Virus record (IMG/VR): IMGVR_UViG_3300043358_000015
Coordinates: 1 to 37,569 of that record
Source: a virus
Strand: one strand, 5' to 3'
DNA: 37,569 bases
In this document: piece after piece, positions 25,441 through 31,613 of the stretch
How the letters are laid out: every line of letters starts with the position of its first letter
Position numbering within the stretch: position 1 is the first letter of the stretch
Notes under the pieces: generated by a model
What the model saw: the letters and a program-made list of their open reading frames with translations, nothing else
Told to the model about the DNA's origin: nothing
The model's database searches: none
Translations under genes and position numbers: made by a program

Positions 25441-25641
25441 CTACACAGCCTGACAGTGCCGCAGCCACGCCATGATCGCAACCAGGATGATACCCCACAG
25501 CAGCAGCGAAAACGGCGCCCCGATCAGGCAGCCGCGAAACACTGGATTGGACGGTGGCCTATTTTTTCTTCCGACACCGCCAGTGTCCACCGTACTCCAC
25601 TTTTTGTAGGCCCTTTTTTGTGCAGGTGTTTTCAACGGCAT
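25441..25641 (-). CDS. Small membrane protein, overlaps the preceding secreted-protein gene
   Basis: The 66-residue product has a basic start (MPLKTPAQKRAYKKWS) and one membrane helix (LIGAPFSLLLWGIILVAIMAWL). A GGAGG site lies about ten bases before the ATG. It starts 83 bases inside the preceding gene in another frame, which is unusual in this otherwise tightly packed block and lowers confidence. It could be a lysis-related membrane protein or a chance frame. Confidence 0.4.
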   Translation of the reverse strand: MPLKTPAQKRAYKKWSTVDTGGVGRKNRPPSNPVFRGCLIGAPFSLLLWGIILVAIMAWLRHCQAV

Positions 25642-26014
25642 GGGGACCGTGCCTCCGTACCGGTTTGTCCTCCTGAACCTGCGCCGTTTTCTGCGCCTGC
25701 TCGTCGAGTTCGTTGACGGTGTCGGGATCGGCGACGATGCCTTCCTGCTTGCTGACGTCGATCATGTGGTCCCCCACCATCGAGCCGCCGTTCATATGGT
25801 AGGCGCGCATGAGCGCCTTTTTCTTGGTGGCCTCGTCCGGTACCCATGACGGCGTTTCGAATGGCATCTGGGCCAATGCCAGGGTTCGCGCATTCTTCGC
25901 CATGATGGACTGTTCGGTCGGCAGGACTAGCGGTGCCGGCGTGCGCTGGAAGGCGAACGCGAGCAACAGCGCGAACATCGCGGTGCCGGCTAGGGCGAGT
26001 TTGGTGGGGGTCAT
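25559..26014 (-). CDS. Small secreted or periplasmic protein of unknown function
   Basis: The roughly 151-residue product starts with a hydrophobic segment (MTPTKLALAGTAMFALLLAF) that looks like a signal anchor or signal peptide. It continues with charged sequence (SWVPDEATKKKALMRAYHMNGG) and ends in a Lys-rich tail with two cysteines (TCTKKGLQKVEYGGHWRC). The start at 26014 overlaps the previous stop (ATGA). Two cysteines near the end could form a disulfide outside the cytoplasm. No family was recognised. Confidence 0.5.
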   Translation of the reverse strand: MTPTKLALAGTAMFALLLAFAFQRTPAPLVLPTEQSIMAKNARTLALAQMPFETPSWVPDEATKKKALMRAYHMNGGSMVGDHMIDVSKQEGIVADPDTVNELDEQAQKTAQVQEDKPVRRHGPHAVENTCTKKGLQKVEYGGHWRCRKKK

Positions 26015-26286
26015 GATTGCCACTCTCGCGGCGCGATCCCCTCCGCAATCATTTCCTCAGCCACCACCGGGATTAGCTCGTCGATGTATTCGAGCAGCAA
26101 TCGCCTGGCGGTGTCGCGCATCGAAGGATGATGACCGGCGAGAAAGATGGCGACGAGTTCGCCGAGCGCGGCGCCGACGATCTCCGGTTCACGGGTGGCG
26201 AACGCCGGCTTCAGCATTCTGACCAAGTGGGCGATGTCTGCCGATCGGTGCGCGGACGGCCAATGCTTGGGCTTGGTGGGGGTCAT
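26011..26286 (-). CDS. Small helical protein of unknown function
   Basis: The 91-residue product begins MTPTKPKHWPSAHRSADIAHL and is helical (GAALGELVAIFLAGHHPSM, LLLEYIDELIPVVAEEM). ATG at 26286 has a GGAG site; a longer frame starting at 26538 would run through the intergenic hairpin and was rejected. It is the first gene of the leftward group between integrase and late operon, and it overlaps the next start. Confidence 0.5.
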   Translation of the reverse strand: MTPTKPKHWPSAHRSADIAHLVRMLKPAFATREPEIVGAALGELVAIFLAGHHPSMRDTARRLLLEYIDELIPVVAEEMIAEGIAPREWQS

Positions 26287-26519
26287 TGGGGGAACTCCGG
26301 TAATGAACAGAGAGGGAACAAATTCCCCGGATTTTCCCCGTGTCCATAAGCGACGTTTTGGTCCTGTTCCGCCTCTAAGCGTCTTCAATCGTCGCCGGGG
26401 ATTTTGCAAATGCCCTTGAAATATAGGGTTTTTCGCGTTTTCAATGGGATAGCAAAAGTTGCGGCCAGCCTTTGGGGGAGGGCTGGCCGACTCTATATTT
26501 ATCAAAGACTTAAGCGGCG
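26287..26519. other. Intergenic region beside the integrase, possible attP
   Basis: This 233-base gap lies between the integrase stop and the next leftward gene. It holds one hairpin (26463-26488) and AT-richer sequence around 26400-26460 but no gene I can support. Its place beside the integrase makes it the best candidate for attP. I could not see a tRNA 3' end or a core repeat that would locate the crossover point. Confidence 0.3.
26463..26488 (-). terminator. Hairpin downstream of integrase
   Basis: Arms GGCCAGCC (26463-26470) and GGCTGGCC (26481-26488) form a perfect 8-bp stem with a 10-base loop, 32 bases beyond the integrase stop. On the minus strand it is followed only by a weak T-rich stretch. 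It is probably a transcript end, or possibly part of the attachment site. Confidence 0.4.
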
Positions 26520-27587
26520 TCATGATTGCGCTCCCCATCTTTTCCCCATCGAAGGCAAGTTATCCACACGGTCCCATTCCTCGCGCGCGACGGCGTGTGA
26601 ATAACGCGCGGCGCTGCGAGGATCGCGCCAATTGCCGGTTTCCATGAGGCCTTGAACGTCGGCGCCGCCATAGCGGCGCATCCACGTTGCCCAAGTGTGA
26701 CGGAAGGTATGGAAGCCTACGAAGGCCAGGCGATACTCAGGCGGTTTCCAGCCGGTCGGGCGGCGCTTCGGGCATGGCAAGCCACAGGCCGCCAGCTTGG
26801 CGCGGAGCAGCAGGTGTTTGAAGTGGCCACCTTCCCTGAACTTGAACAATCGATCGCCTGTATGGCCTTCTAAATGCCTTGTGAGCGGGTCTAGAATGTC
26901 TTCTCGCAGTTTGAGCATGCGAGGATCTTCGTTCTTGGATGTTCGCAACCAAGCAGCGCGCTCTTCCGGCTTGGTGTCGGCGGCGAGAACGTTTAGTCCT
27001 TCGCTCTTGCGAATGCCGGTATAGAGCAGCAGGCGCAGGTACAGTCCAAATTCGGGGTCGATCTTGTCGGCTTGGTCAATGACGGCAAAGGCGTCGTCCG
27101 GCCACATGAATTCCTTCTTGGTGCGGCCCTTGGCACCTTTGGGGCGTCGATATGGCGGGCAGCTATCTTTCAGGGCATGGCGCAGGATAGCTATCACTGG
27201 CGTATAGATTGCGCGATTCCGGTAATCGGCGGCCCCAGTCGGCAATATTTTGTTGGCAGCATCGTCTATCAGTTGCTGGCTCATTTCGGCGAGTGACGTT
27301 TCGCCAAAGCGCCTGATCAGTGGCGCTATGTAGCGCCGGCTTCCTCCATCTCGCATATAGGCGATGGCTGCGCTCAAGAACGTCGGCTCCCCGGCACGAG
27401 GCTTAGTGTCGGGCGCCGGGTATTGTCCGTGCTCCTCGATGCATTCTTCGATCCGCTTGAGCTGCGCGAGAGCGATGGATCGTTTAGCAGTTCCGCTGCT
27501 AATTTCCACTCGGACTCTGAGGTAGGTTCCCCTGATTTCAAAGTTCGGCGTTTTACCTGCGCGCGGTGGCCTGAGATTGAGCGGCAC
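26520..27587 (-). CDS. int: Tyrosine-type site-specific integrase
   Basis: The 355-residue product carries the tyrosine-recombinase catalytic set: an Arg in LLLYTGIRKSEGL, the box-II HTFRHTWATWM (HxxR), and GNWRDPRSAARYSH with the probable nucleophile Tyr. An N-terminal arm-binding-like part and a core-binding region (FLSAAIAYMRDGGSRRYIAPLI) precede them. It would insert the phage genome into a host attachment site and help excise it. Its N-terminal part overlaps the upstream HTH gene by about 200 bases in another frame. Its mid-window place implies a non-integrated map order. Confidence 0.9.
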   Translation of the reverse strand: MPLNLRPPRAGKTPNFEIRGTYLRVRVEISSGTAKRSIALAQLKRIEECIEEHGQYPAPDTKPRAGEPTFLSAAIAYMRDGGSRRYIAPLIRRFGETSLAEMSQQLIDDAANKILPTGAADYRNRAIYTPVIAILRHALKDSCPPYRRPKGAKGRTKKEFMWPDDAFAVIDQADKIDPEFGLYLRLLLYTGIRKSEGLNVLAADTKPEERAAWLRTSKNEDPRMLKLREDILDPLTRHLEGHTGDRLFKFREGGHFKHLLLRAKLAACGLPCPKRRPTGWKPPEYRLAFVGFHTFRHTWATWMRRYGGADVQGLMETGNWRDPRSAARYSHAVAREEWDRVDNLPSMGKRWGAQS

Positions 27588-27775
27588 CTTACTCCCTCCC
27601 GTAAAGCCAATTCGATGCGAGCTATATCGGCCTGGTGGAAAATCTTATCCCGTCCTACGGGTGTGAAGTAGGGCTCTCCGGCTTTATCCGCAGGATGTTT
27701 TCTTAGCCATTCAAGCAGCCAGCGTGGGGTTTTGCGTAGGGTTTCCGCGACCTCATCCAAGGTGAGCCTCGTCAA
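27374..27775 (-). CDS. HTH protein, excisionase-like
   Basis: The 133-residue product starts at a TTG with a GGGGAGGG site. It begins MTRLTLDEVAETLRKTPRWLLEWLRK, the usual start of MerR/excisionase-like winged-helix domains (residues 1-60, with YFTPVGRDKIFHQADIARIE). The tail is Arg- and Ser-rich. It overlaps the integrase start by about 214 bases and would be made from the same leftward transcript. An excisionase role is inferred from fold and position. Confidence 0.55.
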   Translation of the reverse strand: MTRLTLDEVAETLRKTPRWLLEWLRKHPADKAGEPYFTPVGRDKIFHQADIARIELALREGVRCRSISGHRAQVKRRTLKSGEPTSESEWKLAAELLNDPSLSRSSSGSKNASRSTDNTRRPTLSLVPGSRRS

Positions 27776-27981
27776 TTGACCCTCCCCACCACCTTTGCCG
27801 CCGGCCTTCGTGCCTCGATGAAGCTCAGGATCAACTGCGTCCGGCTGATGATCTGGCCAAGGCGGATTTCCTCCACGACGATCTCGTCGTAACCCTCCGG
27901 CTTCAGCGCCATGGCGGCGATGATATCGAGCGCGGACAGGATGTGGTGCAGCGCCTCGGCTACGGACTCGGATTCGCTCAT
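27772..27981 (-). CDS. Small helical protein of unknown function
   Basis: The 69-residue product begins MSESESVAEALHHILSALD and is helical throughout (IIAAMALKPEGYDEIVV, SRTQLILSFIEARRPA). The stop overlaps the TTG start of the HTH gene (TTGA). It belongs to the leftward early operon between GcrA and integrase. It could be a small regulatory partner of either neighbour, but there is no recognisable motif. Confidence 0.5.
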   Translation of the reverse strand: MSESESVAEALHHILSALDIIAAMALKPEGYDEIVVEEIRLGQIISRTQLILSFIEARRPAAKVVGRVN

Positions 27982-27990
27982 TTTCCGTCC

Positions 27991-28131
27991 TCAAGGTCGC
28001 CTTTGCGATTTCAGCCTTCGGATCTGATCCAGTTGGGATTTTAGCAGCGCGTTCATCGCATCCAGTTGCGCTACCATATTTTCAAGCGTGTCTAACGTGT
28101 CGCGCATGGCGCGTTCTTCCGCTTCGTGCAT
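27991..28131 (-). CDS. 46-residue coiled-coil protein
   Basis: This reads MHEAEERAMRDTLDTLEN and then a heptad-like helix with Leu and Met spacing (MVAQLDAMNALLKSQLDQIRR), ending RRP before TGA. An in-frame ATG at 28149 gives a form six residues longer. It lies in the leftward operon with its stop ten bases before the next start. A short coiled coil suggests dimerisation or protein binding. Confidence 0.4.
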   Translation of the reverse strand: MHEAEERAMRDTLDTLENMVAQLDAMNALLKSQLDQIRRLKSQRRP

Positions 28132-28155
28132 GGTCCTCAGGATTCCCATTTGTTT

Positions 28156-28335
28156 TTAAGCACGGCCTGCTTCATCCATCTCAGTGAGCAAATCGAAAAT
28201 GGCCCTCCACTTGGTCTTGCCGTAACCAACCAGGCTTTTTGACCATGAGCCGACACTGTCGCTTTCGCCCTCATAGCTATCGAGGTCGATGGCGTGGAAA
28301 TATCCGTCCGGTTCTAGCGTTACCCGCAACTTCAT
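28156..28335 (-). CDS. Small protein downstream of GcrA, unknown function
   Basis: The 59-residue product starts MKLRVTLEPDGYFHAIDLDSYE one base after the GcrA stop, which suggests coupling. An alternative longer start lies inside the GcrA gene. It has a beta-hairpin-like start and a C-terminal helix (KTKWRAIFDLLTEMDEAG). It may be a partner of the regulator upstream. No family was recognised. Confidence 0.5.
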   Translation of the reverse strand: MKLRVTLEPDGYFHAIDLDSYEGESDSVGSWSKSLVGYGKTKWRAIFDLLTEMDEAGRA

Positions 28336-28336
28336 C

Positions 28337-28852
28337 TCACAGCCCCAATCGTTCATCGCGGCGCTTCGGCGGCTGATAGGCCATCCGGGTGTGGTGCGGG
28401 CAATACGGCCAGCCATCGGCCGCGGCGGCGCCGCAGAACAGCGTGGCGACTTCGTCGATATTGCCGAGCGGCCAGTGGCAGCGGGTATGGTCTAGCTCGA
28501 CGATCGTGCAGGGCTGCGTGTTGCGATGCCCGGGCGCGTTGTCCCAGGCGGGATAGTTCTTCGGCTTGAAGGATGGGGCAGGCTCCGGGATCTGCATTGT
28601 CTTGACCTTCTCAAGTCGCGGCGACGTCGTCCGGCTCGCACTTGCGATGCCGCGTGTGTTGACCTTGGGCAAGGTGCCCGTACCCTTCTTCTCGAGGCCG
28701 TGCTTTCGCTGCATGCGGTGAACGATCCCGATGACCATGTTGCGGTTGCACTTTTCCACGAACTGAAGACAGAACTTCGCGACGATGGCGCTGGCTGAAT
28801 GCGTCGGCCACAAGCCGCGGACGAAGCGCTGCTTTTCGTCGGTCCATTTCAC
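28337..28852 (-). CDS. gcrA: GcrA-family cell-cycle transcription regulator (phage-borne)
   Basis: The 171-residue product has both ends of the GcrA family. The N-terminal HTH region reads MKWTDEKQRFVRGLW / SASAIVAKF / NRNMVIGIVHRM. The C-terminal zinc-ribbon-like sigma-binding part has TRCHWPLG, FCG and YCPHH. GcrA in Alphaproteobacteria acts with sigma-70 and responds to adenine methylation at GANTC sites to tune cell-cycle genes. A phage copy may redirect host transcription or time the early genes. It is full length and probably functional. It lies in the leftward operon that also carries the integrase. Confidence 0.85.
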   Translation of the reverse strand: MKWTDEKQRFVRGLWPTHSASAIVAKFCLQFVEKCNRNMVIGIVHRMQRKHGLEKKGTGTLPKVNTRGIASASRTTSPRLEKVKTMQIPEPAPSFKPKNYPAWDNAPGHRNTQPCTIVELDHTRCHWPLGNIDEVATLFCGAAAADGWPYCPHHTRMAYQPPKRRDERLGL

Positions 28853-28876
28853 TGCACGCCTCCATGAGGGGAGTGG

Positions 28877-29200
28877 TCATGGCGCTACCTTATTGAGGCC
28901 CTCGCTGGCGAGCTGGATGTCTTTGCACCAAGTCTGCAATTTCTCGGCCTTACCTGGCTTGCAACGCCATTCCTGAATAACGACAGGATCGAGGGCAGCA
29001 GTCGCCACCAGCAGCGCGCGGGCGGTCCGCTGATGATCGGCCATCGCTCCGAGCCAGGCCGACAGCGTCTCTTGACGCTTGTGGTGCTCGATCTGGTCCT
29101 TGGTATGGAGATTGACATGACCGTATTTAGTGGCGAATTCGACTGAGGTTCCTTTGAAGATGCCGCGCCGACCATCGGAATGATGTGGCAGGTCCGGCAT
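28877..29200 (-). CDS. First gene of the leftward early operon, unknown function
   Basis: The 107-residue product begins MPDLPHHSDGRRGIFKGTSVE and is helical in its second half (LSAWLGAMADHQRTARALLVA), with three cysteine or histidine clusters (HHSD, EWRCKPG, WCKD). It is the first gene read from the leftward promoter copy that matches the rightward one. The start at 29200 is exactly where the 38-nt promoter layout ends, so the transcript may be leaderless. It could be an early regulator; no family was recognised. Confidence 0.45.
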   Translation of the reverse strand: MPDLPHHSDGRRGIFKGTSVEFATKYGHVNLHTKDQIEHHKRQETLSAWLGAMADHQRTARALLVATAALDPVVIQEWRCKPGKAEKLQTWCKDIQLASEGLNKVAP

Positions 29201-29235
29201 GGACAAGTGTTGCTATGTAGGAAACAACAGGTCAA
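29198..29235 (-). promoter_or_regulatory. Leftward early promoter (PL-like)
   Basis: On the minus strand a TTGACC (-35) leads into a copy of the operator core GTTTCCTACAT and reaches the ATG at 29200 in exactly 38 bases. The rightward promoter at 29641-29678 has the same layout base for base in length, with the same core at the same distance. This shared layout is strong evidence for a repressor-controlled pair. Confidence 0.6.
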
Positions 29236-29261
29236 CAGGAAAGTTGACGGGTAGGAAACTA
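29213..29261. promoter_or_regulatory. Operator cluster left of the repressor gene
   Basis: Three copies of a GGAAA-type core lie here: ATGTAGGAAACAA (29215-29227), the perfect inverted repeat GTCAACAGGAAAGTTGAC (29231-29248) and GGGTAGGAAACTA (29249-29261). With the site before the repressor start and the one in the rightward promoter they suggest a 13-bp nnGT-AGGAA-ACnn recognition sequence. The 4-bp arms around the AGGAA core are perfect only at 29649-29661. Confidence 0.55.
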
Positions 29262-29270
29262 TTTTTGGGG

Positions 29271-29582
29271 CTAATCGGTTTTCAGGGCTTCAATCAGGCG
29301 TAATGCCTGGCGCCTCGTAGAATCGTCCATATTCCGCAAGAACGCATCTGCGCTGGGCCGGGCAGGATCTCTGAACAAATCTAGCACATCGCAATTTAAC
29401 GCCTCGGCAATAGCCCCGAGCGCTCCCAGTGTGATGTCTCGGTCATTCGTTTCCCAGCGAGAGATGGAACTTTTTGTACTGCCAATCCTGCTGGCGAGCT
29501 GTTCCTGGCTCATTTTGCGATGATTTCGCCATTCGGCGAGGTAGAGCCTGACAGGTTTTTTGGGGCCGATCCGAGTAACCAT
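29271..29582 (-). CDS. XRE-family repressor (CI-like)
   Basis: The 103-residue product has a classical HTH at about residues 23-60 (KMSQEQLASRIGSTKSSISRWE), followed by ALGAIAEALNCDVLDLF and a short helical tail. It has no peptidase domain, so induction would not be by RecA-type self-cleavage. It is flanked by leftward and rightward promoters carrying the same operator core. A copy of the core (acaggaaact, 29583-29593) sits directly before its own ATG, suggesting autoregulation. It probably maintains lysogeny. Confidence 0.8.
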   Translation of the reverse strand: MVTRIGPKKPVRLYLAEWRNHRKMSQEQLASRIGSTKSSISRWETNDRDITLGALGAIAEALNCDVLDLFRDPARPSADAFLRNMDDSTRRQALRLIEALKTD

Positions 29583-29593
29583 ACAGGAAACTT
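29583..29593 (-). promoter_or_regulatory. Operator copy before the repressor start
   Basis: The sequence acaggaaactt shares the GGAAAC core of the other sites and lies immediately upstream of the repressor ATG at 29582. Repressor bound here could block its own transcript, giving autoregulation. Half of the outer arms differ from the best copy, so affinity may be lower. Confidence 0.4.
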
Positions 29594-29640
29594 AATCGGT
29601 TCAATAGCTTACGTCGTTATCCTACGCGGCAACACCAGCC

Positions 29641-29678
29641 TTGACTAAATGTTTCCTACATGGCAACGATATGCCATG
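29641..29678 (+). promoter_or_regulatory. Rightward early promoter (PR-like) with operator
   Basis: A TTGACT (29641-29646) is followed by a 13-bp operator ATGTTTCCTACAT (29649-29661), whose ATGT/ACAT arms are perfectly inverted. Thirty-eight bases after the -35 starts, the Cro-like ATG (29676-29678) ends. The leftward promoter repeats this layout exactly. A -10 with usual spacing would fall at about 29664-29670, so the transcript may start at or near the ATG (leaderless). Confidence 0.6.
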
Positions 29679-29897
29679 AGCAAACTTCGCGCTTTTCGAG
29701 TTTCCAGGGGCCTTTCGCAGCAGGAATTTGCGCGATCTGTCGGCGTCAAAAAGTCTGCGATCTCCCGAATTGAAAAGGGCAAGCGCGTTCCCTCGATGGG
29801 GCTCGTGGCTCGCATTGTTGAATTGAGTGAGGGCGAATTGTCTGCCGACGATTTCATGCCGACAATTTCGCCTGCTCCTGAACCTGAATGTACCTGA
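29676..29897 (+). CDS. Cro-like XRE protein
   Basis: The 73-residue product has an XRE HTH (FRVSRGLSQQEFARSVGVKKSAISRIE) at about 7-35 and a short tail. It is the first rightward early gene, divergent from the CI-like repressor, in the place of lambda Cro. The ATG at 29676 is the end of the 38-nt promoter layout. An ATG 27 bases upstream would lie in the promoter and was rejected. It probably represses the CI-like gene during lytic growth. Confidence 0.7.
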   Translation: MSKLRAFRVSRGLSQQEFARSVGVKKSAISRIEKGKRVPSMGLVARIVELSEGELSADDFMPTISPAPEPECT

Positions 29898-30000
29898 TCT
29901 TCCTCCGCGCGGTTGCCGCCGCGCGGTCTGCTGAACTGTGTCTCTCCCTTTGTGCGTCACTCTCCTTCATGTCCTCAACTTGCATGAAGGGAGTGGTCAA

Positions 30001-30414
30001 GTGTCACCAAAACAAGGTCGGAAATCGCCAATGAGTAACGCGGCAATTGTATCCGGTCTGACGAGATCGGCGGCGCACGCGCTTGTAGAGCGCGCCGAGC
30101 GACAGACCGGATCGCGCATGGCCGCCTATGCGCAGGTCGCGCAAACCGTTGGCACGTCGGCCGAGTGGCTTCGAAAATTCATCGGCAGTGCGGAAGCCAA
30201 ACAACCGAACTGGACGGTCGGCTGGAATCTGCTCGACCAATACAACCGGATTTGTGCCCGCGTCGAGCAAGAGATCGAGACGGAGCGTTGCCAGGCTCAA
30301 GCGCTCAAGAGGCAAATCGATGCGGCTACTTCGCCTGTTAATCGAATGGTGGAAAGCGCGGCGCGAACGGAAACGACTGGAGCGAAGAATATAAAAACAA
30401 CGAAAGGGAAATAG
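30001..30414 (+). CDS. Early HTH protein, CII-type position
   Basis: The 137-residue product from GTG at 30001 follows an AAGGGAG site at seven bases. An ATG at 30031 is possible but has a weaker site. It has an HTH-like region (AAYAQVAQTVGTSAEWLRKFIG) followed by a long helix (ICARVEQEIETERCQAQALK). It is the second rightward early gene, where lambda CII-type or other early regulators lie. The function is a guess from position and HTH. Confidence 0.5.
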   Translation: MSPKQGRKSPMSNAAIVSGLTRSAAHALVERAERQTGSRMAAYAQVAQTVGTSAEWLRKFIGSAEAKQPNWTVGWNLLDQYNRICARVEQEIETERCQAQALKRQIDAATSPVNRMVESAARTETTGAKNIKTTKGK

Positions 30415-30417
30415 TAA

Positions 30418-31059
30418 ATGCTTGATAAAACGAAGCGTTCGGACGAGCCGACCATCCTTACGATTAGCCCGCCGAATTTTCAGAGTGCCAAGGTGAAGAT
30501 CATCGGGCTTGCGCCGTTGGTCATGAACAAAATGAGCAGCGAGAACCGTCGCAAGATGATGGATGCCCAGATGAAGGGATCGCAGACCAAGAAGGGCACG
30601 AAGCGTGATCCGAAAGACTTTGACGCTGTTTATAAGGGTGCGATGCACATCGCTGAAAAAGGTTGGCACGGCTTCCCTGCTTCCGCGCTTCGCACCGCAA
30701 TGGTCGACGCGTGCCGCCTGGTTGGTTTCAAAATGACAATTGCGAAGTTGTCAGTTTTCATTGAGGCGGATGGCTTTGACGCCGATGACGGTCAGCCTTT
30801 GGTGAAGCTGATTGGCAAGCCAGTCAGAAAAGATATGGCGGTTAAACTTGCAAACGGATCGACCGACATTCTGTCACGCCCGTTCTTCTTTCCCTGGGAG
30901 GCTGAACCGACTCTGCGATGGGATGCTGATCAGTTTTCCGCTGCGGATGTGATCAACCTCCTCGCCCGCGTTGGCGGTCAGGTTGGCATTGGAGCTGGCC
31001 GGCCGAACTCGAAAAACAGCACTGGCATGGGCTGGGGAATTTTCTCGGTTCAAAGTTAA
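30418..31059 (+). CDS. Phage early protein, RAMP-like family suggested
   Basis: The 213-residue product follows a GGGAAATAG-type site. It has VKIIGLAPLVMNKMS, a central FPASALRTAMVDACRLV segment and a C-terminal GQVGIGAGRPNSKNSTGMGWGIFSV. The latter is a glycine-rich loop similar to phage proteins with a GIGRFRP-type ending, and it recalls the RAMP-like folds of Cas7-type RNA-binding proteins. That resemblance is by eye only. It is commonly placed beside recombination genes. Function unknown. Confidence 0.5.
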   Translation: MLDKTKRSDEPTILTISPPNFQSAKVKIIGLAPLVMNKMSSENRRKMMDAQMKGSQTKKGTKRDPKDFDAVYKGAMHIAEKGWHGFPASALRTAMVDACRLVGFKMTIAKLSVFIEADGFDADDGQPLVKLIGKPVRKDMAVKLANGSTDILSRPFFFPWEAEPTLRWDADQFSAADVINLLARVGGQVGIGAGRPNSKNSTGMGWGIFSVQS

Positions 31060-31137
31060 ACGTAGCGAAGCTTAGCCCAGTGCAGCGGAGCCAAGCGCAG
31101 CGGAGCACAGCAAAGCTGAGCAAAGCAGGCACAGCGT
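31060..31137 (+). repeat. Array of degenerate 5-bp AGCNN repeats (short, about 13 units)
   Basis: From 31064 to 31124 every fifth base begins AGC, or AGT at 31079, for 13 consecutive pentamers. After AGCAGG (31124-31129) the phase slips to +9 for the next AGC at 31133. The array fills the space between two early genes and leads straight into the ribosome site of the gene starting at 31155. It has the same pattern as the long array after that gene. Confidence 0.8.
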
Positions 31138-31154
31138 ACGGAAAGGTTGGAATC

Positions 31155-31613
31155 GTGACAATCAAGGATGAACTTGTCGAACTACAGCGACAGGCTAATG
31201 GCTTGTTGCAAGTCGAGACTGCCGTTGAATGGGCCGAGAGTCATCCTGACTCGGCGCTTCATAAATCCCTTGATTGGGACGATGAAACGGCCGGTCACGA
31301 ATGGCGGTGCCATCAGATCCGCAGGTTGATCGCGGTCCACATCGTCAATGGGGATAGGGCAAGAGAAACGGTGTCGTTGACGATCGATAGGAACCGCGAG
31401 GGCGGCGGCTACCGCCTGATCAGCGACGTGATCTCAACCCCGGACATGCGGCGCGTTCTCTTGCAAGACGCGCTCGATGAACTCGAGCGGGTCAAACGGA
31501 AATACGAATCGTTGACCGAGTTGGCCAAGGTTTGGGAGGAAGCCCATCGCGTGCGGCAGAAGCACGCGGCGCGTAAAAAGAAGGAGGAAAAGCAGCCGCA
31601 CAGCGCGGCGTGA
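31155..31613 (+). CDS. Small early phage protein between two repeat arrays
   Basis: The 152-residue product starts at a GTG after an AAGGTTGGAATC site. It has VEWAESHPDSALHKSLDWDD and AGHEWRCHQIRRLIAVHIV, a pattern found in a family of small phage early proteins, then DTMRR-like DMRRVLLQDALDELERVKRKYES. The C-terminus is Lys-rich. The longer upstream frame runs through the repeat array and was rejected. It lies exactly between the two AGCNN arrays, so binding or processing of those repeats is a possibility, but no DNA-binding motif is evident. Confidence 0.6.
   Translation: MTIKDELVELQRQANGLLQVETAVEWAESHPDSALHKSLDWDDETAGHEWRCHQIRRLIAVHIVNGDRARETVSLTIDRNREGGGYRLISDVISTPDMRRVLLQDALDELERVKRKYESLTELAKVWEEAHRVRQKHAARKKKEEKQPHSAA

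Noticed and set aside
26287-26519. tRNA-derived attP core
   Set aside because: I looked for a tRNA 3' end or direct repeats and found none that I could support.
26287-26538. Longer version of the helical protein starting at 26538
   Set aside because: It would read through the hairpin and the intergenic region with no ribosome site.
31080-31154. N-terminal extension of the 152-residue early protein through the repeat array
   Set aside because: The first residues are just repeat translation (QRSQAQRSTAKLSKA). A GTG with a ribosome site at 31155 is a better start.
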